This document shows positions 36,175-45,275 of a stretch of DNA of 64,000 nt, in pieces. The first letter of the stretch is position 1; every line of letters begins with the position of its first letter. The translations under genes and the position numbers were made by a program. Below the pieces are notes generated by a model. That model was not told where the DNA came from, searched no databases, and saw only the letters and a program-made list of their open reading frames with translations. The DNA comes from Nitrobacter sp051912485. GTDB taxonomy: Bacteria > Pseudomonadota > Alphaproteobacteria > Rhizobiales > Xanthobacteraceae. The stretch lies in NCBI RefSeq assembly GCF_051912485.1, contig NZ_CP196822.1, positions 1,364,001 through 1,428,000 on the forward strand, written 5' to 3'.

Positions 36175-37605
36175 ATGAATAAGCATCTGTCGTCGCTTGC
36201 TGCGGTGCTATCGGGTCTAACTCTCATGGTCTCGACATTAGCCCCGAGCGCTGCCCAATCGATTTCCGCGGACGAGGCACAAGCTATCGCTGCTGAGGCG
36301 TATGTCTACTTCTATCCGCTCGTGACGATGGACGTGACGCGCAGGCAGCTCAACAACTCCGATCCGAAGACTGCAGGCATCGGCGGTGCTCCCAACGCGT
36401 TCAATAATATCCAGGCTTACCCCGCTGCGGACATGAGGGCAGTGGTGCGACCCAACTTCGACACGTTGTACTCGAGCGCCTGGCTGGACCTGACCAGCGA
36501 GCCCATGATCGTTTCGGTTCCTGATACCGGCGGCCGCTACTACCTACTGCCGATGCTCGACATGTGGACCGATGTGTTTGCATCGCCAGGATCGCGCACG
36601 ACAGGCACCAAGGCGGCCAATTTCCTGGTTGCGCCTCCGGCGTGGAATGGGAGCGTGCCGGAGGGCGTCACGCGCATCAATGCGCCGACGCCCTATGTCT
36701 GGATAATCGGTCGCACCAGGACGGATGGTCCCGACGACTATGCCTCAGTCCACGAAGTGCAAAAGGGCTACAAGATCACGCCGCTATCAGGATGGGGCAA
36801 ACCCCCGGTCGCCGTCACGCAAACCATCGACCCCAGCGTCGATGTCAAGACTCCGCCGAAGACGCAAGTTGATACGATGACGGGCGATAAGTTCTTTGCG
36901 TATGCAACTGAACTGCTCAAAATCAACCCGCCGCACATCACCGACGAGCCGATCATCGCGCGCATGAAGCGGATCGGCCTTGAACAAGGCAGGAGCTTCG
37001 ACATTACCAAAGTTGACGCGACCGCGCGGAAGGCTATCGAAGACGCGCCGGCACAGGGCCAAAAGCTGATGGCATGGAAGGTCCCGACATTGGCGCGCGC
37101 AGCAAACTACTGGTCCATGAATACTGACACGATGGGCGTTTACGGGACCTATTATTTGAAGCGTGCGATCGTAGCCCAGGTGGGACTTGGCGCCAACCTG
37201 CCGGAAGATGCGATCTACCCGCTCAGCATCGGCGATGAAGGCGGCAAGCCGCTCGACGGTGCAAACAAGTACATCATCCGCTTCGCCAAAGACGCGGTGC
37301 CGCCGGTCGACGCATTCTGGTCGGTCACCCTGTATGACAATGAAGGCTTCCAGGTTGCGAATCCGATCAATCGCTTTGCGGTGAGTAGCTGGATGCCGTT
37401 TAAGCGCGACGCCGACGGGTCGCTGACGCTCTACATCCAGAACGAAAATCCCGGTAGCGATCACGAAACCAACTGGCTGCCTGCGCCTAAAGGCCCGTTC
37501 AATCTCACGATGCGCCTTTATGGGCCGAAGTCGGAGGCGCTGACTGGCGTGTGGAATCCACCGGCCATCAAGCGGGTGGAGAGTGACACTGTTGGCCGGC
37601 GGTGA
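36175..37605 (+). CDS. DUF1254/DUF1214 domain exported protein
   Basis: This 476-aa protein has a signal peptide (LAAVLSGLTLMVSTLAPSAA). DUF1254 (about 40-170) carries AEAYVYFYPLVTMDVTRRQL and RPNFDTLYSSAWLDLTSEP; DUF1214 (about 340-460) carries AFWSVTLYDNEGF and WLPAPKGPFNLTMRLY. The ATG at 36175 has an excellent ribosome binding site (AGAAGGAGCC). These paired domains are common in soil bacteria and their biochemical role is not established. Confidence 0.93.
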   Translation: MNKHLSSLAAVLSGLTLMVSTLAPSAAQSISADEAQAIAAEAYVYFYPLVTMDVTRRQLNNSDPKTAGIGGAPNAFNNIQAYPAADMRAVVRPNFDTLYSSAWLDLTSEPMIVSVPDTGGRYYLLPMLDMWTDVFASPGSRTTGTKAANFLVAPPAWNGSVPEGVTRINAPTPYVWIIGRTRTDGPDDYASVHEVQKGYKITPLSGWGKPPVAVTQTIDPSVDVKTPPKTQVDTMTGDKFFAYATELLKINPPHITDEPIIARMKRIGLEQGRSFDITKVDATARKAIEDAPAQGQKLMAWKVPTLARAANYWSMNTDTMGVYGTYYLKRAIVAQVGLGANLPEDAIYPLSIGDEGGKPLDGANKYIIRFAKDAVPPVDAFWSVTLYDNEGFQVANPINRFAVSSWMPFKRDADGSLTLYIQNENPGSDHETNWLPAPKGPFNLTMRLYGPKSEALTGVWNPPAIKRVESDTVGRR

Positions 37606-37760
37606 CGATAGATGCTGGAGCCCCGGAAGCCAGCCTTGTAGCGAAATCGGTTTGGGTCTGCATCCGGCCCATCTGCGACCTTGTGTGATGTCCGATTTTT
37701 CGCCGCTGTTGGGGCTGAGCGGACATTGGTCGGCCGGGCGCTTGGCAAACTTATTTTCTG

Positions 37761-37835
37761 GTGTGGTTCAGGTTCAGAAGGTCGCTTGAAGAGCTTGCAG
37801 CGAAATTGAAGCAAACTTCTGAACTGCCACACTAG
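37761..37835. repeat. Dispersed palindromic repeat family 1, copy B
   Basis: Contains GTGTGGTTCAGGTTCAGAAG, GCTTGAAGAGCTTGCAG and CTTCTGAAC-TGCCACACTAG. Similarity to copy A begins further left (GGCAAACTTATTTTC). Its right-hand CTAG supplies the stop codon of the L,D-transpeptidase gene on the minus strand. Confidence 0.78.
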
Positions 37836-39316
37836 CGCAGCGTAACGATGAAGTCGGTGCCTTCGCCGGTTTCACCGCCGGCGATGCCCTGATCGGAGAC
37901 GATGATGGAGTCGCCGGTCGAAAGCGAGTCGGCGATTTTCGTCATGACCTCTTCGGGAATGGAAATGCGATTCAGCGCGTCGGCGGCGCTGTCCGGAACA
38001 GGAGCCGGTCTGGATCTTGCGTCGACACGGGGCGCTCGCTGGCGAGACGCGCTTTCGCGGATGGGAACTTGCTCCGCACGAAACGCCATCTCCGGGATCG
38101 ACACGACCGACCAACGGAAGTCGTCCTTGTTGTGCTTGTCGGCTTCGGCCGTGAACACGTGAGTTCCCAACGGCCGGTCGCCCTGGGTGATGATAATCGG
38201 GGCATCGAATACCGGCGCAAAATCTTGCCGCACGTAAATCTTGCTGTCCTTGCGGCTGACAAAGACCGCGATCCGTTCGTTCCGCTTGAGGGCAGGGATA
38301 GCCACGGACTCGGCTTTCAGGACGCTTGCCGGCGAGGGCTGAGATTGATCCTGCGCCGTGGCCGTAACATCGGCTTTGGAAACGGGCCTTCGCTGCTCGG
38401 CTTCGGTCCTGACCGTGTCCAGGTCAGGCTTGATGGTCGCTGCTGCCGAGGCATCGGCATTCTTCGTGTTGCCTATATCGGGGTTGATCGGGTCAGCCGC
38501 CGGCTCAGGTGTTACGGTCTGAGGTTTGTCCGCGGCAGGCGGGTCGGTCGTGATCGGTGTAACCGCGTCGTGCTGCATCGCGCTGGCATCGGCGGTTAGC
38601 ACTGCGGAAGCGACGGGAGTGCGCTCGGGCCGATGGGTCGTCAGCAGCGGATGGGAAAATTCCGTGGGCGTCACTTCACCGGGGGTGATGATCACCCGCG
38701 CGCCTAATTTAGTCCAGCTCCACATCTTCACCGCGAAGTTCGTGGGCATCCGGATACATCCATGCGATGCGGGATATCCCGGAAGCACGCCCGCATGCAT
38801 CGCGATGCCTGACCAGGTGATGCGTTGCATGTAGGGCATCGGGGCGTCGCTATAGATGTTGGAACGGTGCCACTTCTGTTTCTGAATGACGCTGAAAACG
38901 CCCATCGGAGTCGAGTGGCCGTGCATTCCGGTCGACACCGGCGTTTCGGCAAAGAGGCCGTTGGCATCATAGATCTTGAGCGTTTGCCGGCGGATTGAAA
39001 TGGCAATGATGATCGGGCCCTTGGGCTTGCGCGCGCTCGTGGCGGCCAACTCGGACTTTGCGATTCGGTGATGTTTGGTTCGATACGGCTGGGGCCTCAC
39101 GGCGGGAGGCGGAGGAGGCTCTTCGATATAGACGTCCGGATAATAATCGTCCTGCCAGAAGATCTGGCTCTGCGCGGGAGATCCCAACCCCAGCAGGATG
39201 GTGAGAACCAGTCCAAACCCCAGCCGCACCGGACGGAGGCATGCAACCGCTTGGACCGGGAAAAGTTTACCCGATAACCACCGTGCTGCCGGGAGGAAAG
39301 ACCAATGCTCGTTCAC
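37832..39316 (-). CDS. L,D-transpeptidase (YkuD domain), exported
   Basis: This 494-aa protein has a hydrophobic export segment about residues 30-50, a proline-rich linker, then a YkuD domain (about 98-210) with IAISIRRQTLKIYDANG and the catalytic MHAGVLPGYPASHGCIRMP, in which the Cys is the nucleophile. It would form 3-3 cross-links or anchor proteins in peptidoglycan. The long C-terminal half (about 220-494) is Pro/Ala/Thr-rich, then includes a second beta-rich segment (AVFVSRKDSKIYVRQDF) resembling a degenerate YkuD repeat without the Cys motif. Confidence 0.88.
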   Translation of the reverse strand: MNEHWSFLPAARWLSGKLFPVQAVACLRPVRLGFGLVLTILLGLGSPAQSQIFWQDDYYPDVYIEEPPPPPAVRPQPYRTKHHRIAKSELAATSARKPKGPIIIAISIRRQTLKIYDANGLFAETPVSTGMHGHSTPMGVFSVIQKQKWHRSNIYSDAPMPYMQRITWSGIAMHAGVLPGYPASHGCIRMPTNFAVKMWSWTKLGARVIITPGEVTPTEFSHPLLTTHRPERTPVASAVLTADASAMQHDAVTPITTDPPAADKPQTVTPEPAADPINPDIGNTKNADASAAATIKPDLDTVRTEAEQRRPVSKADVTATAQDQSQPSPASVLKAESVAIPALKRNERIAVFVSRKDSKIYVRQDFAPVFDAPIIITQGDRPLGTHVFTAEADKHNKDDFRWSVVSIPEMAFRAEQVPIRESASRQRAPRVDARSRPAPVPDSAADALNRISIPEEVMTKIADSLSTGDSIIVSDQGIAGGETGEGTDFIVTLR

Positions 39317-39518
39317 GCCTTTGTTCCTCGACCCTGGATGTTAGTATTTGCTGCGGAGTATCACGTTCACAGTCGCGACCAATCCCCGGTTTCGCTTCGG
39401 TCAAAAATAGTGTGAATTTCTTCACACGGGTCTAATGCCTGTCGTTTTGGGCAATCGGCATCTTTCCGCAGGAACTCAGCGATCTTACATGGGCCGGACC
39501 CAGCAAACGGAGCGAATA

Positions 39519-40079
39519 ATGACATTTCGAGGTCAGACTGATGATGACAAGCGCCGAACGACCTGGACCTCCTGGGTCTTCGCCATCCTGGCAGTTGCGG
39601 TGCTCGCCGGAACGCAAGCCCATGCGGCGGACGAACCAGACCTGATCTTTCGCCGCTCGACGGTATTCAAGCTCCTGACCCCGAATGACAAGCTTGCGAC
39701 CTATGGCGTCGATGATCCAGAGATCGAAGGCGTCGCGTGCCATTTTACCGTGCCGGAGAAGGGCGGCATCAAGGGTTGGCTGGGACTGGCGGAGGAGGTC
39801 TCGGATATTTCGCTGGCCTGCCGTCAGATCGGGCCGATCCGTTTCAAGGCAAAGATGGAACAGGGGCAGGACATGTTCAAGCAGCGGCGCTCGCTGTTCT
39901 TCAAGAAGATGCAGATCGTGCGAGGCTGCGACACGAAACGAAACGTGCTCGTCTATATGGTCTACTCTGACAGGCTGATCGAAGGCTCACCACAGAATTC
40001 GACCTCCTCGGTGCCGATCATGCCATGGGGTCCTGCGGATGCGACCGTACAAAAATGTGCGGATTTCATTTCTAAATAG
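39519..40079 (+). CDS. creA: CreA family periplasmic protein
   Basis: This 186-aa protein has a hydrophobic signal (WVFAILAVAVLAGTQAHA) and the CreA family sequence: TVFKLLTPNDKLATYGVDDP, VACHFTVPEKGGIKGWLGLA, DISLACRQIGPI, and YSDRLIEGSPQNSTSSVPIM followed by PW. Function is unknown although the family is widespread. I chose the ATG at 39519, near GGAG, rather than the 28-codon longer frame because the signal peptide follows it. Confidence 0.9.
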   Translation: MTFRGQTDDDKRRTTWTSWVFAILAVAVLAGTQAHAADEPDLIFRRSTVFKLLTPNDKLATYGVDDPEIEGVACHFTVPEKGGIKGWLGLAEEVSDISLACRQIGPIRFKAKMEQGQDMFKQRRSLFFKKMQIVRGCDTKRNVLVYMVYSDRLIEGSPQNSTSSVPIMPWGPADATVQKCADFISK

Positions 40080-40123
40080 GTTAGCCAAAGGCTGCGATTC
40101 CGAGTGGTGGTTGCGATCCGCAT

Positions 40124-40369
40124 TCACCGCTTCGGGCCGGTCCGCGATATGCACTTGCGTGCACGAACGACACCGGTCGGGCCGAGCTTCGCACCCGAGA
40201 TTTCCTTGATCTGCCCCGCCGGACAGGATCCATCGTCGACAAGAACGCGTTCGCCCAGCCGCAGATTGATGACGTCGGCTTCTCGCGATACCTGCGAGGC
40301 GTTTGCGGCGGGCGTCGCCACGATCAATGCGCCGATCGTCAGAAACAGTATGTCGCGATAGTCTGGCAT
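40124..40369 (-). CDS. Small exported protein, DUF6719-like
   Basis: This 81-aa protein has a signal peptide (DILFLTIGALIVATPAANA). Its mature part is VSREADVINLRLGERVLVDD, then GSCPAGQIKEISGAKLGP and an ending with VRARKCISRTGPKR, giving two Cys that could pair. This matches small Bradyrhizobiaceae proteins I recall as DUF6719. It is convergent with creA. Function unknown. Confidence 0.75.
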   Translation of the reverse strand: MPDYRDILFLTIGALIVATPAANASQVSREADVINLRLGERVLVDDGSCPAGQIKEISGAKLGPTGVVRARKCISRTGPKR

Positions 40370-40618
40370 CCCGCTTCCTCGGTTGGCACGACGTCGTCAT
40401 ACTTTAGTGACACAGCGACGATTCTCAAAGTCGGGCAGACGCGATTGCAGACCAGAAGTATTCCGACCTGATGGAATCTGAGCCCAGCCCAGCTTTATAT
40501 TTTGATGTGTTTTCTTGACGCTAACCGTACCCATCCTCGGGTCAACCCCCGGGGACATGCTTCGCTCGAAAATGCGATAAGGCCGGCAGGTTGATCGCGG
40601 CGGTGATCTGGAATCGGA

Positions 40619-40918
40619 TCAGATCCGTTTGTCGTTGCCGAATCTGCGGACCACACGTCGCTCGACGACGACCGAGCGCAGCGCACCTTGCTCACCGGCA
40701 ATTACACGCGTCGTAGGTAACCTCGCAACAGTGCGGGCGGTCTTCTTGACCTCGGCGTGAACGATATCGAGCGGCATCCCAATCAGCGATGCCGCGATCT
40801 CGGCCTGCGAGTCGAGATCGTCGGTGATCCCGGTGGCCGCGAAGATGGCTTCCTCCAGCGTGGGAGGATCGCGGCGAACCCGCCGGATGCCATATTTCGT
40901 CTGCCAGCCGTCACTCAT
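40619..40918 (-). CDS. Conserved hypothetical protein
   Basis: This 99-aa soluble protein starts MSDGWQTKYGIRRVRRDPPT. A helical central part (LEEAIFAATGITDDLDSQAE then IAASLIGMPLDIVHAEV) and a basic tail (VVVERRVVRRFGNDKRI) follow. The composition is clearly coding. The basic tail could bind nucleic acid, but no domain is recognised. The ATG at 40916-40918 is preferred to one 19 codons earlier. Confidence 0.7.
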   Translation of the reverse strand: MSDGWQTKYGIRRVRRDPPTLEEAIFAATGITDDLDSQAEIAASLIGMPLDIVHAEVKKTARTVARLPTTRVIAGEQGALRSVVVERRVVRRFGNDKRI

Positions 40919-41288
40919 CGTTCGCCTCAATGGGTTGCGCAAACCTGGACCAGAAAAATTGTTATGGCCCTGCATCGCCGTTCGAAGAACGATGTCGATT
41001 GCTCGCCTTTGTTCCCTACGCCGACGTCTAAATTTGATTCAAATTCAGGACGTGACTGCGCGGGATGAGGCGAAAACAACGATTCAATCAAACTTCATCC
41101 CGCTTTAGGAGACTCGATGCCGCACCTCAATACGGGATTTGGTGGAGCAATACAGCTATGCATTTTGACGCGCTTGCTTGGCGCGCTTGCGAGCTTTTTT
41201 CAGCCGGATTCAGTCGTAGGCTTCGACTCTATGCGCTGCATGCGACATCCGGTCGCGCCTCTCCAGCGTGCTCCGTTAGCCGCCGTCG

Positions 41289-41966
41289 TCAGCCGGCGGT
41301 CGGTGTCGTTTCGGAAGAATGCTGCGGCCATCGTTTCAATGCGGTGTGGCCCGCGTCGGTCAGGGCATAGGTCCCGCGCTCGACGCGGTCGAACCATCCA
41401 TAGACGTTATGAAGGAGGATTTTTCCGGCATCCGGATTTTCCGGCTTGAGATCGCGCACGCGGCGCGGACCGGCGGCCATTGCCGCCGCACAGTTCAGCG
41501 CCTGCTGGCGGTAGGCTGTCATGATCGGCATCCGCGTGGTGCCGCCGGCAACTGGATCGCCTTTGCGGCGCCGGTGCTCCGTGACCAGACGGGAACGCTT
41601 TTTTGGATTGCGGCGCGGACTGACGGAGAAGGGCGCAACCAGCACTTCAACGCCACCCCGGTCGGTCACGCCGAGCATCCCGAAACCGAGCCGCCGGCAC
41701 AGGTTGCGATAGCGCGCGTCGCTCTCGCGGCCCTTGCCGCGCATCGACAGTCTGGCGGCAAGCCAGACCTCGTCGCAAGCGCCGGCGCGTTCGACGCCTT
41801 GCAGGATCAATTCGAGATTGAAGCTGAGCTTCAACTCGCCGATCACCACGACAGGCGGATCATCACCGTTGAGCGCGACCAGATCGCAGCCGCCGATTTC
41901 GCCCTTGACCGTGAAGCCGAGGTTTTCAAGATGACGTTTGACCGGAAGATAAAGCGCGGTTTCCAT
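41289..41966 (-). CDS. DUF2161 domain, PD-(D/E)XK-like protein
   Basis: This 225-aa protein starts METALYLPVKRHLENLGFTV. The restriction-endonuclease-like core can be seen as a strand-rich GCDLVALNGDDPPVVVIGEL followed by KLSF: an Asp, then E-x-K in GELKLSF. This matches DUF2161, a putative PD-(D/E)XK phosphodiesterase family. The C-terminal 80 residues form a separate helical, winged-helix-like region (RRVRDLKPENPDAGKILLHN). Substrate unknown; it follows fabA on the same strand. Confidence 0.85.
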   Translation of the reverse strand: METALYLPVKRHLENLGFTVKGEIGGCDLVALNGDDPPVVVIGELKLSFNLELILQGVERAGACDEVWLAARLSMRGKGRESDARYRNLCRRLGFGMLGVTDRGGVEVLVAPFSVSPRRNPKKRSRLVTEHRRRKGDPVAGGTTRMPIMTAYRQQALNCAAAMAAGPRRVRDLKPENPDAGKILLHNVYGWFDRVERGTYALTDAGHTALKRWPQHSSETTPTAG

Positions 41967-42004
41967 GGGTGCGGCGTTTCCGAACGACTCATGGTCCGAG
42001 TTTA

Positions 42005-42547
42005 TCAGCCGGCCGGTTCGATCGGCGAGTCAGGCAGGCGCTTGAACAGGCCGAGCCGAAGGTCGTTGGCGCGATAGATCACTTCGCCGTCGGCGTATAC
42101 CGTGCCATCTGCAATTGCCATCACCAGTTTCGAGCGCATCACACGCTTGATATCCACGGTGTACGCGACGTGGCGGACGTGCGGCAGGATCTGGCCTGTG
42201 AATTTCAATTCCCCAAGGCCGAGGGCGCGGGCCCGCACATGCTGGTCGCGGCCGAGCCAGACCAGATAGAACCCAACCATCTGCCAAAGCCCGTCGAGGC
42301 CAAGACAGCCGGGCATCACCGGGTCGTTGTGAAAGTGGCAGTTGAAGAACCAGAGGTCCGGTTTGATGTCGAGCTCGGTGCGCACCAGCCCGCGCCCATA
42401 CTTCCCGCCGCCTTCCGTGATCTCCGTGATGCGATCGAACATCAGCATCGGTGGCAGCGGAAGTTTCGGCTCGCCGGGTCCGAACATTTCACCCCGGCCA
42501 CAGGCCAACAAATCATCGTATCCGTAACTGCTGCGGCGTTGAAGCAT
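42005..42547 (-). CDS. fabA: 3-hydroxydecanoyl-ACP dehydratase/isomerase
   Basis: This 180-aa full-length FabA introduces the double bond of unsaturated fatty acids. The hot-dog fold active site is NCHFHNDPVMPGCLGLDGLW, with catalytic His and Asp. The N-terminus SSYGYDDLLACGRGEMFGPG is typical. The ATG at 42545-42547 is chosen since FabA proteins begin just before this sequence and an AGGA site precedes it. The usual partners fabB and fabI, which often follow fabA in alphaproteobacteria, are not adjacent. Confidence 0.94.
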   Translation of the reverse strand: MLQRRSSYGYDDLLACGRGEMFGPGEPKLPLPPMLMFDRITEITEGGGKYGRGLVRTELDIKPDLWFFNCHFHNDPVMPGCLGLDGLWQMVGFYLVWLGRDQHVRARALGLGELKFTGQILPHVRHVAYTVDIKRVMRSKLVMAIADGTVYADGEVIYRANDLRLGLFKRLPDSPIEPAG

Positions 42548-42738
42548 GCGTCGCTGATCCTGCAGGAGACTCTGAGGGAAAGGAAACGGGCCCACGACAG
42601 GTCGGGGCAATTCCATGGTCACCAGCGAAAGTAGTAATAAGGACCGCCACCCTGTCTGATTGAAGGACAAGAGCGTTAAGAACGCGTTACTTAATATCGG
42701 GTTTGGTTATATTCTAAAATTTATAGCGAGAAAAGGTC

Positions 42739-43419
42739 TCAGACGCGTCCGCGCACCGGCAGCAGCGCCCCGGTCACGGCGCTCGCCGCATCGCTTGCCA
42801 GAAACAGAATGACATTTGCCAGCTCATCCGCCGTCACCCAGGCCGCAAAGTCCGCCTTGGGCATGTCCCTGCGATTGGCTGGCGTGTCGATGGTGGTGGG
42901 CAGCACGGCATTGACTGTGACCTTGCCCTTCAGTTCGGCGGCCAGCGCTTCGGTCAGACGATGCACACCGGCTTTTGAAGCGGCATAGGCGCCCATGCCG
43001 CCGCCGGCCTGCAACGCCGCCATCGCGCCGACATTGACGATGCGTCCCGCGCCGGACGCAACCAGATGCGGGATCGCAGCGCGCGAGGCGTTCAATGCGG
43101 TGGTCACGTTGATCGCGTAAAGGCGCTGCCAGGTTTTGGGGTCGCCGTCGGCTATCGTCTCGAATGCGAACGCACCCGCGATATTGACGAGGGCGTCGAG
43201 CCGGCCAAAATGCGCCGCCGCCGCGTCGATGGCCTGCTTGGCCTGCGCCGTGTCCGACAGATCGACGCCGCCGAATTCGATCCGCTCGGCCGTCGCGTCG
43301 CTTTTTGCATGGACATGGTCGATGCCGGCCACGCGGGCGCCGCGAGCGATGGCAGCGTCAGCGACAACCTTGCCCAGCGCACCGGAAGCTCCGGTGATGA
43401 CGATGACTTTTCCATGCAT
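42739..43419 (-). CDS. Short-chain dehydrogenase/reductase (SDR)
   Basis: This 226-aa classical SDR has the Rossmann glycine motif VITGASGALG, the NIAG motif in ALVNIAGAFAFETI, a catalytic-triad region with Tyr-x3-Lys in YAASKAG, and a preceding VGAM segment in which the usual catalytic Ser position is Gly/Ala. The start MHGKVIVITGASG at 43417-43419 follows GGAGG. Substrate and cofactor cannot be fixed; the missing consensus Ser deserves checking against an alignment. Confidence 0.88.
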   Translation of the reverse strand: MHGKVIVITGASGALGKVVADAAIARGARVAGIDHVHAKSDATAERIEFGGVDLSDTAQAKQAIDAAAAHFGRLDALVNIAGAFAFETIADGDPKTWQRLYAINVTTALNASRAAIPHLVASGAGRIVNVGAMAALQAGGGMGAYAASKAGVHRLTEALAAELKGKVTVNAVLPTTIDTPANRRDMPKADFAAWVTADELANVILFLASDAASAVTGALLPVRGRV

Positions 43420-43464
43420 GAAGGAGCCTCCAGGTTGGAATAGCTGCAAATGAAGAGGCAGGCG

Positions 43465-44337
43465 TCAAGCCTTCGCGAGCTTGTCCTGCGTCCGGGTCTC
43501 GAAATCGGAGGCGTCGTGGCGTTCGTGGAGCTGGCTTGCGGGATCGCCGGAGGTGCGGTTGACGATGCGGCCGCGCTTCACCGCGGGCCGCGCTGCGATC
43601 TGCGCGGTCCAGCGCTGCACGTTCCTGTAGCTCTGAACGTCGAGGAAGGTGGCGCTGTCGCCGTAGAGCCTGCCCTCGGCCAGGCCGCCGTACCATGGCC
43701 ACACCGCGATATCCGCGATCGTGTATTCCTTGCCGGCCAGATATTCGTTGTCCTTGAGCCGGCGGTCCAGCACATCCATCTGCCGCTTCGTCTCCATGGC
43801 GAAGCGGTTGATGGCGTATTCGATCTTCTCCGGCGCGTAGTGGTAGAAATGGCCGAAGCCGCCGCCGAGATAGGGCGCGCTGCCCATCTGCCAGAACAGC
43901 CACGACAGGCATTCCGCGCGCGCCGCCGTTGCCTTCGGAATGAAATCGCGAAACTTCTCCGCAAGATGAAGGAGGATCGCGCCGGACTCGAACACGCGGA
44001 ACGGCACAGGTCTCGAGCGGTCGATCAGAGCCGGTATCTTCGAATTCGGATTGACCTCGACAAAGCCCGAGCCGAACTGCTCGCCGTCGATCTGGATCAG
44101 CCACGCGTCATATTCCGCGCCGGTGTGGCCGCGCGCGAGCAGCTCCTCGAACATGATCGTGACCTTCTGGCCGTTCGGCGTTCCCCGCGAATAAAGCTGA
44201 AAGGGGTGCTTGCCGACGGGCAGCACCTTTTCGTGGGTCGGGCCTGCGGTCGGCCGGTTGACCGAGGCGAACCTGCCGCCGTTCTCCTTGTCGAAGGTCC
44301 AGACTTTGGGCGGCGTGTAGGGGGCGTCGGTCATCAA
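43465..44337 (-). CDS. yghU: Glutathione-dependent disulfide-bond oxidoreductase (YghU-like GST)
   Basis: This 290-aa Nu-class GST-like protein has a long N-terminal arm (VWTFDKENGGRFASVNRPTA), a thioredoxin-like domain with FQLYSRGTPNGQKVTIMFEE and VEVNPNSKIPALID, and a helical C domain. The TPNGQK segment is the family's glutathione-binding site and replaces a Cys. YghU reduces disulfides with two glutathiones. It forms a same-strand pair with the SDR gene downstream. Confidence 0.92.
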   Translation of the reverse strand: MMTDAPYTPPKVWTFDKENGGRFASVNRPTAGPTHEKVLPVGKHPFQLYSRGTPNGQKVTIMFEELLARGHTGAEYDAWLIQIDGEQFGSGFVEVNPNSKIPALIDRSRPVPFRVFESGAILLHLAEKFRDFIPKATAARAECLSWLFWQMGSAPYLGGGFGHFYHYAPEKIEYAINRFAMETKRQMDVLDRRLKDNEYLAGKEYTIADIAVWPWYGGLAEGRLYGDSATFLDVQSYRNVQRWTAQIAARPAVKRGRIVNRTSGDPASQLHERHDASDFETRTQDKLAKA

Positions 44338-44459
44338 AAAGGGCTCCGGGAAAGGCAGGATTTTGGGGTCAGTTAGACCCGAATGCGCGGACGTGCAAGG
44401 CGCGCGCAGACGCCGGAGGGAACGAATGACAGGCGCAGCACGTTGACAGAACCGACAAC

Positions 44460-45203
44460 ATGAAAATCCCCCGCACCCAAAAAACCGCCCGGACCATTCT
44501 CACGATCGATGTCGGCGGGTCTCACGTCAAGTTGATGACCAGCAAGGACCGCATCAAACGCGAGTTTGAATCCGGGCCCGATCTCACCGCGAAAGAAATG
44601 GTGCGCCGGGTCAAGGCGCTGACGAAGGACTCGCCATACGACGCCATCTCGATCGGCTTTCCCGGCCCGGTCTGCGGCAACCGTCCGCTGCGCGACCCAT
44701 GGAATCTCGGCAAGGGCTGGAAAGGCTTCGATTTCCGCAAAGCGTTCGGCAAGCCGACGAAGGTCGTCAACGATGCGCTGATGCAGGCGCTCGGCGGCTA
44801 TAAGGGCGGGCGGATGCTGTTTCTCGGGCTCGGCACCGGACTCGGCTCCGCGATGATCGTGGACGGCGAACCGGAGCCGATGGAATTGGGACACCTGCCG
44901 TATCGCAAGGGCAAGACCTACGAGGACTATGCCGGCGAGGCCGGGCGCGAGCGCCGCGGCGACAAAAAATGGCGCAAGCACGTCACCGACATCGTTAAGC
45001 AGCTCACCGCCGCGCTGGAGCCGGATGAGGTGCTGATCGGCGGTGGCAATGTCGAACGTCTCGACAAGCTGCCGCCGAAATCACGCCGCGGCGACAACGC
45101 CGACGCGTTCGAGGGCGGGTTTCGGTTGTGGGACGAGCCGGTCGGGGGTCGAACGGAGAGGAAGGGTCGCACGGAGAAACCGCGCCGCGGACAAGACGGA
45201 TGA
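44460..45203 (+). CDS. ROK-family kinase, polyphosphate-glucokinase-like
   Basis: This 247-aa protein has the ASKHA phosphate loop TILTIDVGGSHVKLM at the N-terminus, ISIGFPGPVCGNRP, and VVNDALMQALGG, in which the Asp is the likely catalytic base. The adenosine region is LFLGLGTGLGSAMIVDGE. The length and LGTGLGSA sequence resemble polyphosphate/ATP glucokinases. The His/Cys zinc motif of ROK repressors is absent, so a sugar kinase is favoured. The C-terminus is an unusual basic tail. Confidence 0.85.
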   Translation: MKIPRTQKTARTILTIDVGGSHVKLMTSKDRIKREFESGPDLTAKEMVRRVKALTKDSPYDAISIGFPGPVCGNRPLRDPWNLGKGWKGFDFRKAFGKPTKVVNDALMQALGGYKGGRMLFLGLGTGLGSAMIVDGEPEPMELGHLPYRKGKTYEDYAGEAGRERRGDKKWRKHVTDIVKQLTAALEPDEVLIGGGNVERLDKLPPKSRRGDNADAFEGGFRLWDEPVGGRTERKGRTEKPRRGQDG

Positions 45204-45275
45204 GGCTTTGCTCATCGTACACCATTCGCCCGCATTTGAATGGTCTCCGGGAAGCCGGACGTTTATGATCGCCCC

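Noticed and set aside
41117..41449. 110-codon frame upstream of and overlapping the DUF2161 gene
   Set aside because: Sequence is arginine-rich without family features and overlaps a well-supported gene on the other strand.
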